The notes beneath the pieces are model-generated. The model searched no databases. It saw nothing but the letters and a program-made list of their open reading frames with translations, and had not been told where the DNA came from. A stretch of DNA of 64,000 bases from positions 2,790,001-2,854,000 of the forward strand of contig NZ_CP137854.1 of assembly GCF_033546935.1 (NCBI RefSeq), read 5' to 3'. Made by a program: the position numbers and the translations under genes. The stretch comes from Xylophilus sp. GOD-11R. Its GTDB lineage: Bacteria; Pseudomonadota; Gammaproteobacteria; Burkholderiales; Burkholderiaceae_C. Numbering within the stretch: the stretch's first letter is position 1; each line of letters begins with the position of its first letter. Shown piece after piece: positions 50,240-63,156 of this stretch.

Positions 50240-51805
50240 ATGAACACCCCGCTGCGCAACCTGGTGCTGGTGCTTGGCGACCAGCTCGATCCGGCATCGT
50301 CGGCCTTCGACGGTTTCGAAGACCGGCAGGACGCGGTGTGGATGGCCGAGGTGGCCGAGGAAAGCACCCATGTCTGGTCGAACAAGGTGCGCTCGGTCAT
50401 GTTCCTGGCGGCGATGCGGCATTTCGCCGAAAGCCTGCGCGCCGTGGGCCGACCGCTGCACTACCAACGCCTGGACGCCGCCGACAACGCCGGCACCCTG
50501 GCCGCGCAGCTGAAGACCGACATCGCCCGCCTGCGCCCTTCCCGTCTGGTGATGACTGCTCCCGGCGACTGGCGCGTGCTGCGGCAGTTGCGTGGCGTGG
50601 CCCGCGCCGCCGGGCTGGCGCTGGAGATCCGCGACGACCGGCATTTCTATTGCAGCGTGCGCGACTTCGCCGCCCATGCCCGGGCGCAGCCGGAGCTGCG
50701 CATGGAGTTCTTCTACCGTGAGCAGCGCCTGCGCCACCGCGTGCTGATGGATCCCGAAAACCCGGACCAGCCGGCCGGCGGCCGCTGGAATTTCGACCCG
50801 CTCAACCGAAAGACTTTCGACGCCGCCGGCCCCGGCATGCTGCCCGAGCGGCCCCGCTTCGAGCCCGACGCCATCACGTGCGAGGTGATCGAACTCGTCG
50901 ACCGACACTTCGCCGATCACCCCGGCAAGCTGCAGCACTTCGACTGGCCGGTGACACGCGCGCAAGCCTTGCAGGCGCTGCAAAACTTCATCGAAGACCG
51001 CCTGCCCTGGTTCGGCCATTTCCAGGACGCGATGTGGCCGAAAGAACCCTGGCTCTACCACTCCCAGCTCTCGGCAGCGCTCAACCTGAAGCTGATCGAT
51101 CCGCGCGAAGCCGTGGATGCCGCCGTCGCCGCCTGGCAAGCCGGCCGCGCGCCGCTGCACTGCGTCGAAGGCTTCGTCCGGCAGATCCTGGGCTGGCGCG
51201 AATACGTGCGCGGCATCTACTGGACCCAAATGCCCGGCTACCTGGAGCGCAACGCGCTCGACGCCCAGCACGACCTGCCGCCCTGGTACTGGACCGGCGA
51301 GGTCGACATGGCCTGCCTGCGCGACGCCATCACCCAGACCCTGGACCTCGGCTACGCCCACCACATCCAGCGCCTGATGGTGACCGGGCTCTACGCGCTG
51401 CTGCTGGGCGTGGAGCCGCAGCAGGTGCACGCCTGGTACCTGGCGGTGTACGTGGATGCCGTCGAATGGGTGGAACTGCCCAACACCCTCGGCATGAGCC
51501 AGTACGCCGACGGCGGGCTGATGGGCAGCAAGCCGTATGTGGCCAGCGGCCGCTACATCGAAAAGATGAGCCCGTACTGCCGGCAATGCCGATTTCGGCC
51601 GGCCGAACGCACTGGCCAAACTGCCTGCCCGTTCACCACGCTGTATTGGGACTTTCTGATACGCCACCGAACCTGGCTGGCCGAGCAGCCGCGCATGGCG
51701 CAGCAGGTGCGCAACTTGGAGCGGATCGATGCCGACGAACGCGCCGCCATCGCCGTGCGGGCCGACGCCATCCGCCAAGGCGGGCTCGACACGCCCGCCG
51801 CCTGA
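50240..51805 (+). CDS. Fe-S bacterial cryptochrome/photolyase-related protein
   Basis: A 521-residue flavoprotein of the photolyase-related family to which the (6-4) photolyase PhrB of Agrobacterium belongs. The four [4Fe-4S] ligands are present at C359, C447, C450 and C463, with the same spacing (88, 3, 13) as in PhrB. The FAD region LGWREYVRGIYW is clear. It probably repairs (6-4) photoproducts in light, or acts as a photoreceptor. It begins 34 bp after lysS and is convergent with murB. Confidence 0.9.
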   Translation: MNTPLRNLVLVLGDQLDPASSAFDGFEDRQDAVWMAEVAEESTHVWSNKVRSVMFLAAMRHFAESLRAVGRPLHYQRLDAADNAGTLAAQLKTDIARLRPSRLVMTAPGDWRVLRQLRGVARAAGLALEIRDDRHFYCSVRDFAAHARAQPELRMEFFYREQRLRHRVLMDPENPDQPAGGRWNFDPLNRKTFDAAGPGMLPERPRFEPDAITCEVIELVDRHFADHPGKLQHFDWPVTRAQALQALQNFIEDRLPWFGHFQDAMWPKEPWLYHSQLSAALNLKLIDPREAVDAAVAAWQAGRAPLHCVEGFVRQILGWREYVRGIYWTQMPGYLERNALDAQHDLPPWYWTGEVDMACLRDAITQTLDLGYAHHIQRLMVTGLYALLLGVEPQQVHAWYLAVYVDAVEWVELPNTLGMSQYADGGLMGSKPYVASGRYIEKMSPYCRQCRFRPAERTGQTACPFTTLYWDFLIRHRTWLAEQPRMAQQVRNLERIDADERAAIAVRADAIRQGGLDTPAA

Positions 51806-51806
51806 A

Positions 51807-52865
51807 TCAGACGACCACCGGCTCCGGCTCCAGCCGGATGCCGAAGCGCTCGTAGACGCTGGTCTGGATCGCCTTGGCCAGCGTCATCACCTCGCCGCCG
51901 GTGGCCGCGCTCGCGGGGTCGGCACCGCCCCGGTTCACCAGCACCAGCGCCTGCTTTTCATAGACGCCGGCGTTGCCGACCGACTTGCCCTTCCAGCCGC
52001 AGGCATCGATCAGCCAGCCCGCCGCCAGCTTGATGCTGCCGTCGGGCATGGGGTAGTGCACGATGCGCGGCTCGCGGGCGATGATGTCGGCGCACTGTTC
52101 GGGCGACACGGTCGGGTTCTTGAAGAAGCTGCCCGCGTTGCCCACCACCCGCCAGTCCGGCAGCTTGGCACGCCGGATGTCGCAGACCCAGTCGAACACC
52201 TGCCGCGGTGTGGGGTGCTCCACCCCTTCTTCGGCGCGCCGTCTTTCCAGGTCCAGGTAGCCGAGTTCCGGCTTCCAGGGCTTGGGCAGCAGAAACCGCA
52301 CCCGCAGGATCAGAGCGCGGCCCGCCAGGCCGAAATCGCCCGGCGCTGCGGCGACATGCTTGAACACCGAGTCGCGGTAACCGAAGGCGCACTGCGCCGC
52401 GTTCAGGGTGAAGGGCTGGCCGGTTTGCAGGTCGATCGCGTCGAGCGAATGAAAACGGTCCTGCAGCTCGACGCCGTAGGCGCCGATGTTCTGCACCGGC
52501 GATGCGCCCACGGTGCCGGGAATGAGCGCCAGGTTCTCCAGGCCCGGAAAGCCGTGCTGCACGGTCCACTCGACTGTCGAATGCCAGCCCTCGCCGGCAC
52601 CGGCCTCCACCACCCACAGCTTGTCGGTCTCCTCGACCAGCCGCACGCCCGGCACCTCGACCTTGAGCACCAGGGGGCGAACGTCGCCGGTCAGCACGAT
52701 GTTGCTGCCGCCACCCAGCACGAACTTGGGCACGGCGGCCAGTTCGGCGTCGGCCAGCACCGCCTGCAGATCGGCTTCGGCGCCGATGCGCACGAGCCGA
52801 TGGGCCCGGGCCACGATGCCGAAGGTGTTGTAGCTCTGCAGGGGGACGTTGCGCTCGGTTTGCAT
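51807..52865 (-). CDS. murB: UDP-N-acetylenolpyruvoylglucosamine reductase
   Basis: Reduces UDP-GlcNAc-enolpyruvate to UDP-MurNAc in peptidoglycan synthesis. The 352-residue flavoprotein shows [11 protein letters not shown], the FAD loop [22 protein letters not shown] and the active-site segment AGSFFKNP. It is of type I (long insertion, as in E. coli). Only one base separates its stop from the photolyase stop. Confidence 0.96.
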   Translation of the reverse strand: MQTERNVPLQSYNTFGIVARAHRLVRIGAEADLQAVLADAELAAVPKFVLGGGSNIVLTGDVRPLVLKVEVPGVRLVEETDKLWVVEAGAGEGWHSTVEWTVQHGFPGLENLALIPGTVGASPVQNIGAYGVELQDRFHSLDAIDLQTGQPFTLNAAQCAFGYRDSVFKHVAAAPGDFGLAGRALILRVRFLLPKPWKPELGYLDLERRRAEEGVEHPTPRQVFDWVCDIRRAKLPDWRVVGNAGSFFKNPTVSPEQCADIIAREPRIVHYPMPDGSIKLAAGWLIDACGWKGKSVGNAGVYEKQALVLVNRGGADPASAATGGEVMTLAKAIQTSVYERFGIRLEPEPVVV

Positions 52866-53013
52866 CGACCGATTTTCTCACCCGCGCCGGCGTGAGCACC
52901 GCCTTCGCCAAGGCGTGAGCGCTGTTATTTCTCGCATAACATCCGAGCCATCGGACTTTGCGGTAAACCCGCGCCTGTCATTTGTTTTTTATCAGTTTCG
53001 TGTTGGAGATCCC

Positions 53014-53499
53014 ATGCCTTCTTTCGATGCCGTTTGCGAAGCCGACCTGGTGGAAGTCCGCAACGCGGTAGACAACGCCGCCAAGGAGATCGGCACCCGT
53101 TTCGATTTCAAGGGCACCTCCGCCGGGATCGAGCTCAAGGACAAGGAAATCACCCTCTTCGGCGACGCCGAGTTCCAGCTCGACCAGGTGGAAGACCTGC
53201 TGCGCAACAAGCTCACCAAGCGCAATGTCGACGTGCGCTTTCTCGACAAGGGCAAGGTCGAGAAGATCGGCGGTGACAAGGTCAAGCTGGTCATCAAGGT
53301 GCGCAACGGCATCGAGTCGGAGCTGGCCAAGAAGATTCAGCGCCTGATCAAGGACAGCAAGATCAAGGTGCAGGCCTCCATCCAGGGCGACACGGTGCGG
53401 GTCACCGGCACCAAGCGCGACGACCTGCAAGGCGCCATCGCCCTGCTCAAGAAGGACGTGACCGACGTGCCGCTGTCCTTCAACAACTTCCGCGACTGA
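53014..53499 (+). CDS. yajQ: YajQ-family nucleotide (c-di-GMP) binding protein
   Basis: The 161-residue product opens [21 protein letters not shown] and carries GTRFDFKGT, the family signatures. It has two ferredoxin-like domains. Family members bind c-di-GMP and act on gene expression or virulence in some bacteria. ATG 53014 has GGAG upstream. Divergent from murB over 148 bp. Confidence 0.94.
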   Translation: MPSFDAVCEADLVEVRNAVDNAAKEIGTRFDFKGTSAGIELKDKEITLFGDAEFQLDQVEDLLRNKLTKRNVDVRFLDKGKVEKIGGDKVKLVIKVRNGIESELAKKIQRLIKDSKIKVQASIQGDTVRVTGTKRDDLQGAIALLKKDVTDVPLSFNNFRD

Positions 53500-53543
53500 T
53501 CCGCCCCGGACCGACGACCCTCGCGAGCACCGCTTCTGCGCAG

Positions 53544-54536
53544 ATGGCGATTCCGCCGCTCCCGACCGCCGTTCCCCTGCCGCACGAGCAGGGCAGCGAA
53601 GACCTGCTCGGTCTGTGGTCCGACCTGGAGAGCGGGCTCTCCATGGTGCTCGCCCATCCGCAGGCGGTGCAGGAGTTTCCGCGCAAGATCCTGCAGTACG
53701 ACCAGTGGATGCAGGCGCTGGTGCGGGCCGACAACGACACCGCCTTGTTCCTGCTGTTCCAGCTGGCGTCCACCTCGTCGGTCGGCTACAGCGCCTCGCA
53801 CGCGCTGGTCTGCGCCACGCTCTGCCATCTGCTGGCCCAGGAGATGCGCCTGCATCCGGCGGGCCGCGACGCGCTGGTGCGCGCGGCCATGACGATGAAC
53901 GTCTCCATGACACAGCTGCAGGACGAGCTCGCCCTGCAGACCGACCGGCTCTCCAGCGCCCAGCGCGTGGTCGTCGACCGGCATATGGAAGACAGCGCCC
54001 TGCTGCTGCGCCGCCTGGGCGTGGACGACGGCCTGTGGCTCGAGCTGGTGCGCGACCACCACGTCGAAAGCGGCAATGCCCGTCTGCCGGCCTGGAATTC
54101 GCTCGCGCAGCCGATGCAGCTGCCGCACATCCTCTCGGCCATCGATCGCTACGCGGCCATGATCAGCCCGCGCGCCAGCCGGGGCGGCCGCACCGCCGCC
54201 GATTCCTTCGGCGCGCTGGTGGAAGGCCGGGGCAACAACTACATCACGCTCATCGGCCAGGCTCTCTTGCGCGCGGTGGGGCGATTTCCTCCCGGCAGCT
54301 TCGTGCAGCTCGAATCGGGCGAGACCGCCGTGGTGGTGCAGAACGGCGAACGGGCCGAGGCCCCATCGGTCGCGGTACTGCGTGACGAAGAAGGCGTGGT
54401 GCTCAAGCAGCCGCGCCTGCACCCTGAGGCCGACCATATCCGCCGCTCGCTCAGCCACGAGCAGGCCGCCCTGCCCCACGGCTACCTGCGTCTGCTGCAG
54501 ATCGGCGTGCGGGCGCGCAAGGTGTTCAAGGGCTGA
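53544..54536 (+). CDS. HD-domain-like protein with degenerate active site
   Basis: A 330-residue cytosolic protein with the helical layout of HD-GYP phosphodiesterases. The expected HD pair is replaced (ALVRAAMTMNVSMTQL where HDIGK is usual), the HHE motif is reduced to DHHVESG, and no GYP is present. Catalysis on c-di-GMP is therefore unlikely; a binding or signalling role is more probable. It is 44 bp after yajQ and convergent with the receiver-kinase gene. Confidence 0.65.
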   Translation: MAIPPLPTAVPLPHEQGSEDLLGLWSDLESGLSMVLAHPQAVQEFPRKILQYDQWMQALVRADNDTALFLLFQLASTSSVGYSASHALVCATLCHLLAQEMRLHPAGRDALVRAAMTMNVSMTQLQDELALQTDRLSSAQRVVVDRHMEDSALLLRRLGVDDGLWLELVRDHHVESGNARLPAWNSLAQPMQLPHILSAIDRYAAMISPRASRGGRTAADSFGALVEGRGNNYITLIGQALLRAVGRFPPGSFVQLESGETAVVVQNGERAEAPSVAVLRDEEGVVLKQPRLHPEADHIRRSLSHEQAALPHGYLRLLQIGVRARKVFKG

Positions 54537-54581
54537 TCGCCGGGCCGGGCCGCATCGGGCCCGACTGCCGGGGCGAGATCG

Positions 54582-55784
54582 TCAGGTTTCGCCCGCGACC
54601 TCGGCCGCGATCCGCGGCAACCACACGAAGAAGGCCGAGCCCCGGCCCGGCTCGCTCTCCACCCAGATCCGGCCGCCGTGGGCCTCCACGATCTGCCGGC
54701 AGATGAACAGGCCCAGGCCGAGTCCGGCCGACACCCGGTTGTCGACCGCGCGCTCGAACTGCTCGAAGATGCGCTGCGTGTCTTCGGCCGCGATGCCGCG
54801 CCCGCTGTCGCGCACGGTGATCTCCACGCCCGCCTCGTGCTCGCGCAGCTCTACCTGCACCGGCTTGCCCGGGCCGTAGCGAAAGGCGTTGGTCAGCAGG
54901 TTGGCCACCACCTGCTCCACCCGGAACTCGTCGAGCTCCACGGCCAGCGCCTCGGGCGCCTCGAGCGCCAGCGGACATTCGGCAGCCGCCGCCTGCTGGC
55001 AGAAACCTTCGACGATGCTGCGCAGGGTGACCGCGATGTCGAAGCGGCGCGGCGTGATCGACAGCGTGCCGCGCTGCAGCCGCGTCACGTCGAGCATGTC
55101 GTCGATCAGCCGGATCATGGCCTGGATCTGCCGCTCGTCGCGCTCGACCATGGCCTTCAGCGGCGCCGGCTCGAAAGCCTTGAGGTTGCCGCGAGCCAGG
55201 TGCATCTTGCGCACCTGCGCCTCCAGGAACAGCGTGTTGAGCGGCGTGCGCATTTCGTGCGAAACCATCGACATGAACTCGTCGCGCATGCGCACCGCGC
55301 GCTGCAGTTCCTGCTGCGTGGTCTGCAGCTCGTCGAGCAGCACCTGCTGGCGCCGGCGGGCATCTTCCAGCGCTTCGAGCTGGGTGCGCACCGCGCGGCG
55401 CTGCCGCCAGAGGTCGACGAACACCGTCACCTTGCTCTTGACCGCGTGCGGATCGATCGGCTTGTGCAGGAAATCGACCGCGCCCGATTCGTAGCCGCGG
55501 AAGGCATAGCCGAGCTCGCTGCCGGCAGCGCTCACGAAGACGATCGGGATATGGCGGGTGCGCTCGGTGCCGCGCATGAGTTCGGCCAGTTCGAAACCGT
55601 TCATGCCGGGCATCTGCACGTCGAGGATGGCCAGGGCGAATTCCTGCTCCAGCAGCAGCGCCAGTGCCAGGTCGGCCGATTGCGCCTGGTGCACCGCGAT
55701 GCCCGGCTGGCGGATCAGGGCGTCGAGTGCGAGCAGGTTCTCGGGCAGGTCGTCGACGATGAGTATCTGGGCTTCGGTGAGCAT
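54582..55784 (-). CDS. Receiver domain-histidine kinase fusion
   Basis: The 400-residue protein has an N-terminal receiver (residues 5-120, ILIVDD ... LDVQMPGMNG ... HKPI), a coiled coil, HisKA with the phospho-His near residue 176 (SMVSHEMRTPL), and HATPase motifs (NLLTNAFRYG, DSGRGI, GLGLGLFICRQIV). No membrane segment. It probably receives phosphate from the upstream triple-receiver kinase, and so regulates its own kinase. Start is ATG 55782-55784; a TTG 12 bp upstream is less likely. Last of the four-gene set. Confidence 0.85.
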   Translation of the reverse strand: MLTEAQILIVDDLPENLLALDALIRQPGIAVHQAQSADLALALLLEQEFALAILDVQMPGMNGFELAELMRGTERTRHIPIVFVSAAGSELGYAFRGYESGAVDFLHKPIDPHAVKSKVTVFVDLWRQRRAVRTQLEALEDARRRQQVLLDELQTTQQELQRAVRMRDEFMSMVSHEMRTPLNTLFLEAQVRKMHLARGNLKAFEPAPLKAMVERDERQIQAMIRLIDDMLDVTRLQRGTLSITPRRFDIAVTLRSIVEGFCQQAAAAECPLALEAPEALAVELDEFRVEQVVANLLTNAFRYGPGKPVQVELREHEAGVEITVRDSGRGIAAEDTQRIFEQFERAVDNRVSAGLGLGLFICRQIVEAHGGRIWVESEPGRGSAFFVWLPRIAAEVAGET

Positions 55785-55805
55785 GGAACGGAACAATTTT
55801 CGAAA

Positions 55806-56444
55806 TCAGGGCCTGGCCTTCGGCGCGGCCGGCCGCGTATCCGGCCGACCGTTGGCGTCGAGGTCGAGCAGCAGGGTCTGCAATGCGGTCAGCGGTAGCA
55901 CAAGGTCGGGGCGGCGCCGGTCGATGGCCGCCTGGGGCATGGTGGCGATCTGCGCGTCGGCAGGGTCTTGCACCGCCGTGAAGCCGCCCAGGCGACCCAC
56001 GGTGGCCAGGCCCGCGGCGCCGTCCTCGCTGGCGCCGGTCAGCAACAAAGCGGCCAGCCGGTTGCCATAAGCATACGCGGCACTGTCAAACAAGATGTCG
56101 ATCGAGGGCCGCGAAAAGAAAACCGGTGAATCGCAGCTGAGAGAAAACACGTGGTCGGCCTCCACCTGCAGGTGGTAGCCCGGCGGCGCGAAGTACAGCG
56201 TGGCCGGCTCGATCGGCATCTTGTCGGCGGCCTCGCGCACTGCGATCGGCAGCCGCATGGCGAACAGGTCGGCCAGGCCGCTGTCGTGGTCGTCTGGCAT
56301 GTGCAGCACGGTGAAGATGGGCAGCCGAAAACCCGCGTGCAGCGCGGAGAACAGCCGCAGCAGGGCCGCGACGCCGCCGGCGCTGGCACCCACGGCGACG
56401 GCCTCTATAGCACGGGCGGCGGGCGGCGAATCGGGGGGCGACAT
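55806..56444 (-). CDS. CheB-type methylesterase without receiver domain
   Basis: A 212-residue CheB catalytic domain with Ser21 in GASAGGV, His48 in TVLHMPDD and the Asp of LTGASEDGAAGL (near 144). It lacks the N-terminal receiver of chemotaxis CheB, so it is not itself switched by phosphorylation. It lies 8 bp after cheR-like and 21 bp before the receiver-kinase gene. No chemoreceptor or cheA/cheW gene is in the window. Confidence 0.85.
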   Translation of the reverse strand: MSPPDSPPAARAIEAVAVGASAGGVAALLRLFSALHAGFRLPIFTVLHMPDDHDSGLADLFAMRLPIAVREAADKMPIEPATLYFAPPGYHLQVEADHVFSLSCDSPVFFSRPSIDILFDSAAYAYGNRLAALLLTGASEDGAAGLATVGRLGGFTAVQDPADAQIATMPQAAIDRRRPDLVLPLTALQTLLLDLDANGRPDTRPAAPKARP

Positions 56445-56452
56445 CGGCTGCT

Positions 56453-57340
56453 TCAACGCTTGCGGTAGATGCGTTCGGCCTTCACCAGCGGCTCGAACGC
56501 GGGCGCATGCAGGGAGAAGTCGAGCGTCTCCTTGCTGCCCAGGCCCAGAAAGCCGCGCCGGCAGAGCGATTCGGCGAACAGCCCGAAAGCCCGGTCCTGC
56601 AGCCGCTTGTTGAAGTAGATCAGCACGTTGCGGCAGGAGATGAGGTGCGTCTCCGAGAACACGCTGTCGGTGGCCAGGCTGTGGTCGGCGAAGGTGATGT
56701 GCTCGCGCAGCGAGCGGTCGAACAGGGCACCGTCGTAGGCGGCGGTGTAGTAGTCGGACAGCCCGCGCAAGCCACCCGCCTGGTGGTAGTTGGCGGTATA
56801 GGCCTTGATGCGCTGGATCGGAAAGATGCCTTGGCGCGCGCTGTCGAGCGAATGCGGATTGATGTCGGTCGCATACAGGATGGTGCGCTCCAGCAGCCCT
56901 TCCTCGCGCAGCAGGATGGCCATGGAATACACCTCCTCGCCCGTGCTGCAGCCGGCGATCCACACCTTGATCGACGGGTAGGTGCGCAGCACCGGAATCA
57001 CCTGCTGGCGCAGCGCCAGAAAGTAGCTCGGGTCGCGGAACATCTCGCTGACCGGCACCGTCAGGTATTGCAGCAGCTGATGAAAGGCGTGCGGGTCGTA
57101 CAGCACTTTTTCCTGCAGGGCCGACACCGTCGCGCAGTCGAACTGCGACATGGCGTGCAGCACTCGGCGGCGCAGCGATGCCACGGAGTAATCACGAAAG
57201 TCGTGGTTGTATTTGAGGTAGATGGCCTCGACCAGCAGCCGCAGCTCGATGTCGACGTTGTTCGCCTGGGCGACGGCGGAGTCGTCCACGCGGGACGACG
57301 CAGCGCGCGGCGAGGCCGAAGAGTCCGGATCCAGCACCAT
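56453..57340 (-). CDS. CheR-type protein-glutamate methyltransferase
   Basis: A 295-residue product with a CheR N-terminal helical domain (about 30-90), SAM motif WIAGCSTGEEVYSMAI, and the C-terminal CRNVLIYFNKRLQ motif. It should methylate Glu side chains with SAM. Here it sits between a hybrid kinase (3 bp upstream) and a CheB-type enzyme, so the target may be a kinase's coiled coil and not a chemoreceptor. Confidence 0.88.
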   Translation of the reverse strand: MVLDPDSSASPRAASSRVDDSAVAQANNVDIELRLLVEAIYLKYNHDFRDYSVASLRRRVLHAMSQFDCATVSALQEKVLYDPHAFHQLLQYLTVPVSEMFRDPSYFLALRQQVIPVLRTYPSIKVWIAGCSTGEEVYSMAILLREEGLLERTILYATDINPHSLDSARQGIFPIQRIKAYTANYHQAGGLRGLSDYYTAAYDGALFDRSLREHITFADHSLATDSVFSETHLISCRNVLIYFNKRLQDRAFGLFAESLCRRGFLGLGSKETLDFSLHAPAFEPLVKAERIYRKR

Positions 57341-57343
57341 CGG

Positions 57344-60892
<3,549 letters not shown>

Positions 60893-60986
60893 GTCTCTCG
60901 CATTAGAGGCGGGGGCGCGGCCGAAAAGGCCCGGAAGTGTGGCAGGGCCTACCCGGCGGGACCGTAGGCGGATATCGCTATTGTGT

Positions 60987-61982
60987 TCAATTCTCACGCG
61001 AAGCCGGCGGCGCGGTCCCGGAAGCGAAGAAGTGCTCGATCAGGCGGGCGACCGCCTCGGGCTGATCGTGCTGGAGCATATGCCCGGCGCCAGCCACGCA
61101 GGCGGTGCGATGGTCGGGCACCGATTGCAGGCGGCGATGGAATTCGGCCAGGTCGTAGGCGCCCTTCCATCGCGCGGCGAAGGAGTCGTCGGAGCCGTGC
61201 ACCGCAAGCACCGGGCAGGTGATGGCGCGGTAGTGGGAAATCGACTCGTCCGCACGAAAGATGCGCGGCAGCACCACGCGATGCGCCGCATCGCCCAGCA
61301 CGCGCCAGCGCTCGGTGCCGTCCGGCCCTTCCGACGGCCGGGCCCATTCGCTGGCCAGCCAGAGCGCGCGCGACGCGGTGATCCGCGGGTTGTTGCGCAT
61401 CAGCCGCCGCGCCACCGCTTCCTGGCTGTCGTAGCCGGCCAGTGCCAGCTCCCCGCGCTCCAGCGCCTTCACCTCGTCCAGCCATCGGGTGTGTCGCGCC
61501 ACGGCCTCGTCGGCGGGCGTGTCGGGCAGGCCGAAGCCTTCGAGGTTGACCAGGCGGCGCACCCGGTGCGGCCGTGCGCCGGCATACAGCATGGCGATGT
61601 TGCCGCCCATGCTGTGGCCGACCAGGTCGACCGGCGCGGCGGGCGACAGATGGTCGAGCAGAGCGTCCAGATCGGCGAGATAGTCGTCGAAGGCGTGGTG
61701 ATCGGTCGCGGGTGTCTGCGTCAGGCCGAAACCGCGCCAATCGGGCGCGACCACCTCACGCGGTTCAACCATGGCGTCCACCACGAACTGCCACGACGCG
61801 CTCACGTCCATCCAGCCGTGAAGCAGCACCAGCGGCGGGCGATCCGCCTGTGCGTTGCCCCAACGGCGGAGATGCAGCCGCAAGCGTCGCACCGGCAGGA
61901 ACTCGCTGCGTGAGGGCCGGCGGGGGGCGTAAGCAGACACCGCTGCAAGCTGCTGTAATTGCTGACCGACCTCTCCATCCAT
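60987..61982 (-). CDS. Alpha/beta hydrolase
   Basis: A 331-residue serine hydrolase with the oxyanion motif HGWMD (residues 55-59), nucleophile Ser124 in GHSMGG, the Asp in HGSDDS and the His in [11 protein letters not shown]. Cytosolic. The substrate is not evident; esterase or lactonase activity is possible. I chose ATG 61980-61982; codons before it would overlap the neighbouring reductase start region. Divergent from the reductase across about 22 bp. Confidence 0.85.
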   Translation of the reverse strand: MDGEVGQQLQQLAAVSAYAPRRPSRSEFLPVRRLRLHLRRWGNAQADRPPLVLLHGWMDVSASWQFVVDAMVEPREVVAPDWRGFGLTQTPATDHHAFDDYLADLDALLDHLSPAAPVDLVGHSMGGNIAMLYAGARPHRVRRLVNLEGFGLPDTPADEAVARHTRWLDEVKALERGELALAGYDSQEAVARRLMRNNPRITASRALWLASEWARPSEGPDGTERWRVLGDAAHRVVLPRIFRADESISHYRAITCPVLAVHGSDDSFAARWKGAYDLAEFHRRLQSVPDHRTACVAGAGHMLQHDQPEAVARLIEHFFASGTAPPASREN

Positions 61983-62004
61983 CTTTATCTCGTCCTTTTT
62001 TCGA

Positions 62005-63072
62005 ATGCCCATGAATCCCGTCACCCTTGGTCAAAGCGACCTGCGCGTATCGCCCATCTGCCTGGGCACCATGACCTTCGGCGAACAGGTCGCCCAACCG
62101 CTGGCGCACACCATTCTCGACCGAGCCGTGGAACGCGGCATCGACTTCATCGATACCGCCGAGATGTATTCGGTGCCGACGCGTGCCGAGACTTTCGGTT
62201 CGACCGAAACCATCATCGGCCACTGGTTCGCCGCGCAGCCGGCGCGCCGTCAGCAGGTCGTGCTGGCCACCAAGGTGGCCGGGCCGTCGCGCGGCATGGA
62301 CTGGGTGCGGCCGGGGCTGGGCATGACGCCCGCCGACATCGAGGCTTCCTGTAACGCCAGCCTGCGCCGCTTGCAGACCGACGTAATCGATCTCTACCAG
62401 ATCCACTGGCCGGAGCGGCATGTGCCGATGTTCGGGAACATCTACTACGACCCGGCGAAGGAGACCACGCAGACGCCGATCCACGACCAGCTCGAGGCTT
62501 TGGGCAAGCTGGTGAAGGCCGGGAAGGTGCGGGCGATCGGTTTGTCGAACGAGACGCCCTATGGCGTGCATGAGTTCGTGCGCTTGGCGGAGCAGCACGG
62601 GCTGCCTCGGGTGGCTACGGTTCAGAACGTTTATTGCCTGTTGGCTCGGGGGGTGGAGAACGCCCTGGATGAAACCCTGCATCGGCTCGGGGTTTCGTTG
62701 TTGGCTTATTCGCCCTTGGGTTTCGGGCTTTTGACTGGGAAATACGATTTGTCGGGGACTACCGGGCCGGATGCGCCTGCCGAGGGGCGGATTGCGCGGT
62801 ATGAGTCGGTGCGCAAGCAGCGGTGGGGACGGGTGGAGGCGCTTGCCTCTGCGCGCAAGTACAACGCGCTTGCCCGGGCGCATGGGTTGACTGCTACTCA
62901 ACTGGCTTTGGCTTTTTGTTATTCCAAATGGCAGGTGGCCAGTACGATTATTGGGGTCACTTCGGTTGCTCAGCTGGATGAGGATATTGATGCTTTCTCG
63001 GTTTCGCTTTCTTCTGAGGTTTTGGAGGAGATTGATCGGATTCGGTGGGTTGATCGGGATTTTGCTAATTGA
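62005..63072 (+). CDS. Aldo/keto reductase, Tas-like
   Basis: The 355-residue product matches the Tas branch: GTMTFGEQ near residue 27, IDTAEMYSVP, KVAGPSRGMDW, DLYQIHWPERH and VSNETPYGVHEF-like segments. The catalytic Asp/Tyr/Lys/His set is present, so it is an NADPH-dependent carbonyl reductase. Codon use changes along the gene: C-ending codons dominate to about 62560, then G- and T-ending codons do. The start may be either of two ATGs 6 bp apart. Confidence 0.9.
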   Translation: MPMNPVTLGQSDLRVSPICLGTMTFGEQVAQPLAHTILDRAVERGIDFIDTAEMYSVPTRAETFGSTETIIGHWFAAQPARRQQVVLATKVAGPSRGMDWVRPGLGMTPADIEASCNASLRRLQTDVIDLYQIHWPERHVPMFGNIYYDPAKETTQTPIHDQLEALGKLVKAGKVRAIGLSNETPYGVHEFVRLAEQHGLPRVATVQNVYCLLARGVENALDETLHRLGVSLLAYSPLGFGLLTGKYDLSGTTGPDAPAEGRIARYESVRKQRWGRVEALASARKYNALARAHGLTATQLALAFCYSKWQVASTIIGVTSVAQLDEDIDAFSVSLSSEVLEEIDRIRWVDRDFAN

Positions 63073-63156
63073 GTTTCTGGAGTTGAGGGGTTGGTTTTTT
63101 TCTTCTCTTTTCAGAGGGTGGAGCTGGGGGCTTGCGCGCCCCCAGACCCGCGGTAA
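63073..63156. other. Gap with hairpin downstream of the reductase
   Basis: Pyrimidine/T-rich sequence followed by CTGGGGGC (63124-63131) and GCCCCCAG (63138-63145), a perfect 8-bp stem. No gene is visible. It borders the large inverted repeat. Confidence 0.5.

Noticed and set aside
55806-57340. Frameshift or fusion between the CheR and CheB genes
   Set aside because: Each has its own start, complete domain and stop; the open frame that spans them is out of phase with CheR.
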